From a bacterium (GTDB lineage Bacteria; Patescibacteriota; Minisyncoccia; Phycocordibacterales; UBA9973), in the NCBI GenBank assembly GCA_021813175.1, contig JAKALJ010000012.1, positions 1 to 5,294 on the forward strand: DNA of 5,294 nt, written 5' to 3'. Positions 1 through 4,218 of the stretch are shown here, one piece after another. A program made the translations under genes and the position numbers. Every line of letters begins with the position of its first letter. Position 1 is the first letter of the stretch. Below the pieces are notes generated by a model, which worked only from the letters and a program-made list of their open reading frames with translations, did not search any database and was not told the DNA's origin.

Positions 1-19
1 TAAGAAAACATAAGGAAGC

Positions 20-59
20 AGGAAGCCTTGCCCCGATGAATATCGGGGCAAGGCTTCCT
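20..59. repeat. Perfect 18-bp palindromic hairpin downstream of the HIT gene
   Basis: The arms at 20-37 and 42-59 are perfectly complementary around a GAAT loop (38-41). The hairpin starts 15 bases beyond the stop of the HIT gene, so on the minus strand it could end or stabilise that transcript. The bases following it in that direction (19 to 1) are only moderately T-rich and have no clean T-run, so a strong intrinsic terminator is not assured. The outer 11 bp of each arm (GGAAGCCTTGC at 21-31, GCAAGGCTTCC at 48-58) recur as the arms of a second palindrome inside recJ, while the centre differs. I therefore list it as a repeat-family member that may double as a terminator. An extra direct GGAAGC lies just outside at 14-19. 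Confidence 0.8.
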
Positions 60-74
60 TGGTTAGTCCGGAAA

Positions 75-485
75 CTAAAGGGCTTGGGAGATTTTCTGCG
101 CCACCTCTTTGGCTTCACCCTCTCGGTAATCGCGCCGACCGTGCCACAGGCCGAAACCATCTCCCTTTATTCTCGGAATCACGTGCATATGCACATGAAA
201 AATGACCTGTCCGGCGGCCGGCTCGTTGTTTACGGTAACATTTATGCCATCCACTCCGAGGGCTTTCTTTACGGCCACACTCATACGCTTGGCGGTCTTG
301 GATATATCCGCCAAAGTTTCTTCGGGTATGTCATAAATATCCTTAAAATGCTCTTTTGGAATTACCAGCACATGCCCGATGTTCACTGGTTTGATGTCTA
401 AGAAAGCCAGGATTTTTTCATCCTCATATACTTTTGTGCTTGGAATATCTCCCTTTACAATTTTACAGAAAATGCAATCGTTCAT
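75..485 (-). CDS. HIT-family (histidine triad) nucleotide hydrolase/transferase
   Basis: A 136-residue cytosolic protein of the HIT superfamily, whose members hydrolyse or transfer nucleoside phosphates and phosphoramidates (Hint-like). The histidine triad HVHMH is at residues 97-101. The N-terminal C4-x2-C7 pair, with H46 and H97, fits the zinc site found in many Hint-like proteins. The NIGHVLVIPKEH stretch (36-46) and the NNEPAAGQ loop (86-93) before the triad are typical, and the length is normal for the family. I chose the ATG at 485 because homology starts at MNDCIFC; the frame stays open upstream to 746, but that stretch only mirrors the neighbouring gene. The gene follows the nucleotidyltransferase by 7 bases. 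No Shine-Dalgarno is visible, but an extended -10 ends 6 bases before the ATG, so the message could start at the AUG. Family assignment is firm; the substrate cannot be read from sequence. Confidence 0.93.
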   Translation of the reverse strand: MNDCIFCKIVKGDIPSTKVYEDEKILAFLDIKPVNIGHVLVIPKEHFKDIYDIPEETLADISKTAKRMSVAVKKALGVDGINVTVNNEPAAGQVIFHVHMHVIPRIKGDGFGLWHGRRDYREGEAKEVAQKISQAL

Positions 486-491
486 AACACG

Positions 492-500
492 ATTATAACA
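492..500 (-). promoter_or_regulatory. Extended -10 promoter of the HIT gene, overlapping the upstream stop codon
   Basis: On the minus strand TGTTATAAT (500 to 492) matches the extended -10 consensus TGnTATAAT. Six bases separate it from the ATG at 485, so transcription starting 7 bases after the box would begin on the A of the start codon (a leaderless message). The box overlaps the last codons and TAA stop of the nucleotidyltransferase gene. No good -35 is seen: the hexamer at 17-base spacing is TGGCCG, which an extended -10 can tolerate. It implies the HIT gene can be expressed independently of the two genes before it. Confidence 0.6.
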
Positions 501-1110
501 CGGAGTCCCGGGCGGCCAGAATAGCTCTCTTGTGTTTAGCCATGGTATTCCGGTTGATGTTGAGTTCGGGCACTTCCGTTGTGCGGCGCAGAAGCTCTGC
601 GAATTTTTGGCGAAGCCGGAACAGTCCGAAGGCGCGCGCCTCCTCCGCGAATTTTTTCCAATCAAATTCGGGCAAAAAAGCCAGACTGAAAATATCCAGT
701 TTGTCTTTTTCTCCTTTAGGTGTGCCTTCCCGTTTATGCCAGGCATAGAGTTTAAGGAGAAGAAGGATTTCCAGCATTGGCAACCGGAATCCTTCCTTTA
801 CCACTGAGCGCCTTATGATCTCCTCGGCGGGAATACCCAGCTCCGAATAGTGGGGCAGATATATATCTACGTCAAATTCTCCTGTCTTGATCTCGTATTT
901 CTTCAGCCGGTCGTTCTTCCATAAGGAGTACATTTCTCGTATTTTCCCGAGTTCAGAGTATTCGGCGATCAAATCGATGTCCTTTGATTTGAGCGAATGG
1001 GTATAGGCAAAAACCGCCCATCCGCCGATCAGGGTGAAGGAAAAATGCTTGGACAATTCCGAGAGAAAAATGAAACTTTTTTCGGTGATTATGTCGTGAT
1101 AGTATTGCAT
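493..1110 (-). CDS. AbiEii-like nucleotidyltransferase (type IV toxin-antitoxin toxin candidate)
   Basis: A 205-residue protein with a minimal polymerase-beta-type nucleotidyltransferase fold. The GGW motif (G29-G30) and K43-D44-I-D46 give the hG[G/S]...DxD signature, and D80 or D82 in FDVDIYL can supply the third metal-binding acid. The later LLLLKLYAWHKRE...KDKLDIFSL segment (K120, R127, K135-D136, D139) matches the conserved C-terminal K..R..KDxxD pattern of the AbiEii/DUF6036-like group. AbiEii-type toxins use nucleotides; relatives such as MenT modify tRNA acceptor ends, but this protein's target is unknown. It is short compared with full AbiEii proteins of around 300 residues, so it is a compact variant or a related family. 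It starts 4 bases after the AbiEi-like gene, the usual antitoxin-first order. It could instead be a non-toxic NTase of unknown role. No Shine-Dalgarno is obvious, so translation may be coupled. Confidence 0.72.
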   Translation of the reverse strand: MQYYHDIITEKSFIFLSELSKHFSFTLIGGWAVFAYTHSLKSKDIDLIAEYSELGKIREMYSLWKNDRLKKYEIKTGEFDVDIYLPHYSELGIPAEEIIRRSVVKEGFRLPMLEILLLLKLYAWHKREGTPKGEKDKLDIFSLAFLPEFDWKKFAEEARAFGLFRLRQKFAELLRRTTEVPELNINRNTMAKHKRAILAARDSVL

Positions 1111-1114
1111 GGCT

Positions 1115-1705
1115 TCAAACGAACATTTTCGCCTTCAGGGCGGAAAGAAAATCCTTGGCATACCAATCTCTCGTGTTCCAGAGGTCCGCGAAAGTCTGGG
1201 TGTCGGGAGTAGTACGGTTTCCGTAAAGCTCAAGGAAAGGATCTTTTTTCAATACGAACAGATTGGGCCTCCCTTTTTCTTTTGGAAAGCGTTTTCTGAA
1301 TTCTGGAACCAGAGAAGGGTCGGCGTAGAAATAAACGGAGTCGTATTCGGCCGGAGCGTCTTTGTGCGCTTCCATATAGGAGCTATAGCCGCCGAACACA
1401 CATCCGGCCGGCGCCAAGCCCTCCATTTCCTTGGCGTTCATGGGAACATGGGTCTCATATATAATATCACCCGCCAGGTTTCTTTTTGTAGCCCAGATAT
1501 AAAGCAGTTTTTCCATATCCGTTACGGAGAAGCTCCGTCCGGATACCAAGACCGCCCCTTGAGCGCGAGGAACGGAAAGAGCATTAAAAACAGTACTAAG
1601 AGAGAAACCGAACTTTTCCGCCAGTTCTTTTTGGGTAAACAGATATTTCTTTTTACTAATGGCGTTTTCTAAAATTTCCCGCCAGATAATCTCTTTTTTA
1701 AGCAT
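1115..1705 (-). CDS. AbiEi-like winged-helix antitoxin / autoregulator
   Basis: A 196-residue protein with an N-terminal winged helix: YLFTQKELAEKFG forms the first helices (21-33), FSLSTVFNAL the recognition helix (34-43), and AVLVSGRSFSVTD the wing (51-63). The C-terminal part includes GDIIYETHVP (79-88), GCVFGGYSSYMEA (101-113), FVLKKDP (150-156) and the TFADLWNTRDWYAKDFLSAL tail (171-190). This order resembles AbiEi-type antitoxins and related wHTH proteins paired with nucleotidyltransferases. In characterised AbiE systems the antitoxin binds inverted repeats in its promoter and represses the operon. Here a TTTCGA dyad over the upstream -10 fits that role. The ATG at 1705 is the first in frame and homology begins soon after; one TATAAT box touches this ATG, so the main promoter is probably the one at 1765-1792. 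No Shine-Dalgarno is visible. The assignment rests on fold pattern and neighbourhood, with no experimental support. Confidence 0.7.
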   Translation of the reverse strand: MLKKEIIWREILENAISKKKYLFTQKELAEKFGFSLSTVFNALSVPRAQGAVLVSGRSFSVTDMEKLLYIWATKRNLAGDIIYETHVPMNAKEMEGLAPAGCVFGGYSSYMEAHKDAPAEYDSVYFYADPSLVPEFRKRFPKEKGRPNLFVLKKDPFLELYGNRTTPDTQTFADLWNTRDWYAKDFLSALKAKMFV

Positions 1706-1734
1706 ATTATAGCTGGTTTTTGAAGAAGTTTCGA
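1706..1734 (-). promoter_or_regulatory. Possible second promoter abutting the AbiEi-like start codon
   Basis: On the minus strand TCGAAA (1734 to 1729), a 17-base spacer and TATAAT (1711 to 1706) make a plausible sigma-70 promoter, with 4 of 6 matches at the -35. The -10 directly touches the ATG at 1705, so a start at the usual distance would fall inside codon 3, and no in-frame ATG, GTG or TTG follows closely. Either the box is fortuitous or the true translation start differs. The -35 coincides with the third copy of the TTTCGA site. Confidence 0.35.
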
Positions 1735-1759
1735 TTTTAGTATCCTTTTTTACCAGTCT

Positions 1760-1777
1760 TTTCGATTATATTCGAAA
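1760..1777. promoter_or_regulatory. Candidate operator: TTTCGA-N6-TCGAAA dyad over the AbiE -10 box
   Basis: TTTCGA at 1760-1765 and its exact inverse TCGAAA at 1772-1777 flank a 6-base spacer that is itself partly symmetric, so 16 of 18 positions obey the dyad. It covers the minus-strand -10 box (1765-1770). A third half-site lies at 1729-1734 within the 11-base direct repeat TTTCGATTTTA (1729-1739) versus TTTCGATTATA (1760-1770), which match at 10 of 11 positions and are spaced 31 bp, about three helical turns. Position and symmetry suggest a repressor site, most simply for the AbiEi-like protein. Binding is inferred. Confidence 0.5.
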
Positions 1778-1792
1778 TAACTATAATGTCAA
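1765..1792 (-). promoter_or_regulatory. Consensus sigma-70 promoter of the AbiE-like operon
   Basis: Reading the minus strand, TTGACA (1792 to 1787), a 16-base spacer and TATAAT (1770 to 1765) match the sigma-70 consensus at all 12 positions. A start near 1758 would give a leader of about 53 bases before the AbiEi-like ATG. This is the strongest promoter in the window. Its overlap with the TTTCGA dyad suggests strong but repressed expression. Confidence 0.7.
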
Positions 1793-1853
1793 GCGGGCGA
1801 GGTAATATACAAACTTCTTTGGCGGTTTTTGGCCTAAAAGAACTACTGTTTCG

Positions 1854-1862
1854 TGCTAAAAT
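1854..1862 (+). promoter_or_regulatory. Extended -10 promoter of recJ
   Basis: TGCTAAAAT fits the extended -10 TGnTAtAAT with one mismatch. Exactly 6 bases (CTCACT) separate it from the recJ ATG at 1869, so a start 7 bases after the box lands on the A of ATG and predicts a leaderless transcript. No Shine-Dalgarno lies upstream of the ATG, which agrees. The -35 region at 17-base spacing (CTAAAA) is weak. A plus-strand TATAAT at 1782-1787 is a possible alternative with a leader of roughly 75 bases, but it overlaps the -35 of the divergent promoter. Confidence 0.58.
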
Positions 1863-1868
1863 CTCACT

Positions 1869-3617
1869 ATGCAAAAGTATGGCGAACTACTCCGGGCGCT
1901 GTTGGAGAAAAGGAGAATTACAAATACGGAAGAAGCCGAGATATTTCTGAATCCCGATTACCAGCGGGATTTTCATGGTCCATTCTCAATGAAAGATATG
2001 CGCAAGGCGTGCCAGAGGATACTGGAGGCGGTGGACAAGGGAGAGCGGGTGGTGATTTACGCCGACTACGATTGCGATGGCATGCCTGGAGCGGTGATAA
2101 TAGAAGATTTTTTCAAAAAGATCGGGTTTGAAAACTACGAAGTGTACATTCCCGAACGAAACTCCGAAGGATACGGTCTGAATCATGAAGCCATAGACCG
2201 TTTTGCGGCGGACGGGGCGAAGTTGATCATAACTGTGGATCTTGGCATCACGGCTGTGGAAGAAATCGCCTATGCGAAGAAAAAAGGCATTGAGACCATA
2301 ATCGTGGACCATCACCTGCCGCCAGGTTCGCCGTCCGTCTCCGCCAGTTGGAGTGGATTGCCGGACGCTTATGCTATCTTAAATCCAAAGACGGACCAGT
2401 ATCCGGAAAAGATGCTTTGCGCCGCAGGAGTGGCTTTCAAACTAGTGCAAGGACTGATCAGTGTTGCGAGTGAGAGGGAAGCCTTGCTTCCAAAGGGAAG
2501 CAAGGCTTCCCTCTCGGCTTCCAAAAGGAAGCAAGACTTCCCGTTTCCTCCGGGTTGGGAAAAGTGGCTTCTGGATATGGCTGGCTTGGCCACGCTTTCC
2601 GATATGGTTCCGCTTCTCGGAGAGAATCGGGCCATGGCCTATTTCGGCTTGAAAGTTTTGCGGAAGTCGCGCCGGCCGGGTCTGCAAAAACTTCTGCAAA
2701 AAATGCGGATAGACCAGGGGCATCTTGCTCCGGAGGACGTGGGCTATATGCTTGCTCCGAAACTAAATGCCGCCAGCCGGATGGATAGTCCCCGCCGGGC
2801 CTATGAGCTTCTGGCCACGGACAATTTGGCGGAAGCGGGGGCCTTGGCGGAGCATCTTGCCAGGATAAACGACGAACGCAAGATTATAGTAACCGGCATT
2901 ATGCGCGAAGCGAACAAACGTCTAGCCGAAAAAAAATTGGCTGAAGGTCTTGGGGAAGTGCTGGTGCTCGGCAATCCAAAGTGGCGGGTGGGAGTTTTGG
3001 GCCTGGTAGCCAGCCGGATTTCTGAAGAATATGAGCGTCCCGCTTTTGTATGGGGCAGGGATGAGAATGATTGTATCCGCGGTTCTTGCCGTTCGGATGG
3101 TTCGGTTTCGGTGGTGGAACTGATGAGCGAGACTCAGGAATATTTCACCGAGTTCGGCGGGCACGAGCTGGCCGGAGGCTTCGCGGCCGATGCAGAAAAA
3201 ATACATTTTCTGGAAGAAGCTCTGCGGGGCGCTTTCGGCAAAGTAAAAAAAGAAAAACCCGAAGCCGGGCCGGAATATGATCTAGCGCTTCCGCTTTCGG
3301 AAGTGACTATGAAGAACTGGAAGGAGATAGAAAAAATGGAACCATTCGGGCTGGGCAATCCGAAGCCGGTGTTTCTTTTTGAGAAGGTAAGGACGGGAAG
3401 TATAAAAAAATTCGGAAAAAACGGCGGGGAGCATCTAGAGATTACTTTTTCGGACGGAAGGGAGACGAAAGTGAAGGCAGTTTCTTTTTTCAGCGGGGAA
3501 GATTCATTCAAGGTGGATATCTTTCCGGGGGCCTACGTGAATCTCCTTGCCAGCTTTGATTTATCGCGTTTTTTGGGCAGAGAGGAATTGCGTTTGCGCA
3601 TTATTGACATTCTGTAG
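1869..3617 (+). CDS. recJ: Single-stranded-DNA-specific 5'-3' exonuclease RecJ
   Basis: A 582-residue DHH-superfamily exonuclease that degrades single-stranded DNA in recombination and repair; the family uses two metal ions, usually with Mn2+. Motif I is YADYDCDG (D66, D68, D70), motif II VDLGI (D124), motif III D147-H148-H149, and motif IV LSDMVPL (D245). The DHHA1 domain shows GSCRSDGSVSVVEL (405-418) and GGHELAGGFA (430-439). The C-terminal OB-like domain covers about 475-582 (MEPFGLGNPKPVF near 490). Length is typical of a core RecJ. The odd part is residues 202-225 (EREALLPKG to QDFP), a polar low-complexity segment in the variable linker between AGVAFKLVQ and WLLDMAGLATLSDM; it is encoded entirely by a palindromic repeat. 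A smaller unusual stretch, SPSVSASWSG (154-163), follows the DHH motif. All catalytic motifs are intact, so the enzyme should be active. Only the ATG at 1869 suits both homology and the promoter spacing. Confidence 0.97.
   Translation: MQKYGELLRALLEKRRITNTEEAEIFLNPDYQRDFHGPFSMKDMRKACQRILEAVDKGERVVIYADYDCDGMPGAVIIEDFFKKIGFENYEVYIPERNSEGYGLNHEAIDRFAADGAKLIITVDLGITAVEEIAYAKKKGIETIIVDHHLPPGSPSVSASWSGLPDAYAILNPKTDQYPEKMLCAAGVAFKLVQGLISVASEREALLPKGSKASLSASKRKQDFPFPPGWEKWLLDMAGLATLSDMVPLLGENRAMAYFGLKVLRKSRRPGLQKLLQKMRIDQGHLAPEDVGYMLAPKLNAASRMDSPRRAYELLATDNLAEAGALAEHLARINDERKIIVTGIMREANKRLAEKKLAEGLGEVLVLGNPKWRVGVLGLVASRISEEYERPAFVWGRDENDCIRGSCRSDGSVSVVELMSETQEYFTEFGGHELAGGFAADAEKIHFLEEALRGAFGKVKKEKPEAGPEYDLALPLSEVTMKNWKEIEKMEPFGLGNPKPVFLFEKVRTGSIKKFGKNGGEHLEITFSDGRETKVKAVSFFSGEDSFKVDIFPGAYVNLLASFDLSRFLGREELRLRIIDIL
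2472..2515. repeat. 20-bp perfect palindrome inserted in frame within recJ
   Basis: The arms at 2472-2491 and 2496-2515 are perfectly complementary over 20 bp, with an AAAG loop. It encodes residues 202 to 216 of RecJ. The internal 11-bp arms GGAAGCCTTGC (2477-2487) and GCAAGGCTTCC (2500-2510) are identical to those of the hairpin at 20-59, while the centres differ (12 bases here, 16 there). A perfect palindrome this long is unlikely to arise from protein-coding constraint. Together with its place in a length-tolerant linker, it suggests a mobile or expanding palindromic element that landed without breaking the frame. Confidence 0.85.
2486..2542 (+). repeat. Imperfect tandem copy of the palindromic unit in recJ
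   Basis: The 26 bases at 2486-2511 recur at 2517-2542 with 24 of 26 identical (differences at 2495/2526 and 2505/2536). The shift is 31 bp, which is not a multiple of three, so the two copies are read in different frames (LLPKGSKASL versus ASKRKQDFP). The second copy carries its own small hairpin, GCTTCC-AAAA-GGAAGC (2517-2532). Similarity at DNA level but not at peptide level points to duplication of the DNA element rather than of a useful peptide. Confidence 0.75.
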
Positions 3618-3619
3618 AT

Positions 3620-3660
3620 ACCACTTTACAACAATGTAAAAGTGGTCTTTTTCTTTTTTT
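3620..3660 (+). terminator. Intrinsic terminator after recJ
   Basis: It begins 2 bases after the recJ stop. ACCACTTTACA (3620-3630) pairs with TGTAAAAGTGGT (3635-3646) with a single bulged A, around an ACAA loop, and is followed by a T-rich tract at 3648-3660. This is a classic Rho-independent terminator and separates recJ transcription from rnhA. The T-tract runs directly into the putative rnhA -10 region, so terminator and promoter are packed end to end. Confidence 0.85.
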
Positions 3661-3670
3661 ATACTATGAT
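3660..3670 (+). promoter_or_regulatory. Putative rnhA-comEC promoter (-10 region)
   Basis: Two overlapping boxes are possible: TATACT at 3660-3665 and TATGAT at 3665-3670. The second lies 7 bases before the ATG at 3678 and would give a nearly leaderless message; the first would give a leader of about 6 bases. No convincing -35 is seen, because the upstream sequence is the recJ terminator stem and T-tract. A promoter is needed here if the terminator is efficient. Confidence 0.45.
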
Positions 3671-3677
3671 GGTAAGC

Positions 3678-4214
3678 ATGTCGCGTGGAAAATTGATGAT
3701 TTATACGGACGGAGCGGCCCGGGGGAATCCGGGTCCGGCCGGCTGGGGAGTAGTGGTGGTAAAGCGCGAGCCGCTCGCTCTGGGCAAAGGGCCGGAAGTC
3801 CGGCATCGCAGTTATCAGCCGCCCAAACGGGAAGTGACAGCGGAATTTGGCGGAAAGAGCAAGCGGGCCACCAACAATCAGATGGAACTTACCGCCGCCA
3901 TCCGGGCGCTGGAGTATGCTAAAGAAAAAAACCTCGGCCTTCCTCTGGAAATTTACGCTGATTCAAAATACGTGCTTTTGGGCGTAACCGAATGGATCAA
4001 GAAATGGGTAGCGAACGGCTGGAAAACGGCAGCCAAAAAGCCGGTGCTGAACGAGGAAATGTGGCGGGAACTACACGCCTTGTCCGAAGACCTGAAACCG
4101 ACTTGGTTTTATGTGGAAGGTCACAGCGGAGACATATACAACGAACGGGCGGACGAGATCGCCACCGCCTTTGCCGATGGCCTGGAAGATAAAATTAATC
4201 TGAAAAAGCCATGA
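3678..4214 (+). CDS. rnhA: Ribonuclease HI
   Basis: A 178-residue RNase H fold enzyme that cuts the RNA strand of RNA-DNA hybrids (R-loops, primers). The catalytic carboxylates are visible: D11 in IYTDGAARGNPG, E70 in ATNNQMELTAA, D95 in IYADSKYVL and D159 in NERADEIA, plus the catalytic-loop H149 in VEGHSGD. The basic handle WIKKWVANGWKTAAKKPV (107-124) is present, as in E. coli RNase HI. Compared with that enzyme there are about 20 extra residues between GWGVVVV and ATNNQMEL (roughly 30-62), probably a longer beta-hairpin. The frame is open upstream to a GTG at 3642 and ATGs at 3666 and 3669. Those would place the start in the recJ terminator or the -10 boxes, so the ATG at 3678 (MSRGKLMIYTDG) is preferred. 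It ends 4 bases before comEC, suggesting one transcript. Confidence 0.95.
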   Translation: MSRGKLMIYTDGAARGNPGPAGWGVVVVKREPLALGKGPEVRHRSYQPPKREVTAEFGGKSKRATNNQMELTAAIRALEYAKEKNLGLPLEIYADSKYVLLGVTEWIKKWVANGWKTAAKKPVLNEEMWRELHALSEDLKPTWFYVEGHSGDIYNERADEIATAFADGLEDKINLKKP

Positions 4215-4218
4215 GATA

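Noticed and set aside
36..401. Plus-strand open frame over the HIT gene
   Set aside because: It begins inside the hairpin at 20-59 and is antisense to the well-supported HIT gene.
486..746. N-terminal extension of the HIT protein to 746
   Set aside because: The extra residues are the opposite reading of the nucleotidyltransferase gene, and HIT homology starts exactly at the ATG at 485.
1109..1672. Long plus-strand open frame opposite the AbiEi-like gene
   Set aside because: It mirrors the recognised winged-helix gene; its translation shows no family motif and it has no promoter or ribosome site.
1815..1842. Imperfect hairpin (TTCTTTGG ... CC-TA-AAAGAA) just upstream of the recJ -10
   Set aside because: The stem is bulged and AT-rich and no factor or riboswitch motif is recognisable, so chance is a sufficient explanation.
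2472..2542. CRISPR array or tRNA as explanation for the repeats in recJ
   Set aside because: There are only two copies, no regular spacers, no cloverleaf, and the frame is open and coding throughout.
3642..3677. Earlier rnhA starts at GTG 3642 or ATG 3666/3669
   Set aside because: They fall in the recJ terminator stem and T-tract or in the -10 boxes, and the added MVFFFFYTMMVS is not part of the RNase H fold.
3791..3804. GCCGGA-AG-TCCGGC palindrome in rnhA
   Set aside because: A 6-bp stem with a 2-base loop in GC-rich coding sequence; such short palindromes are expected and it does not match the repeat family.
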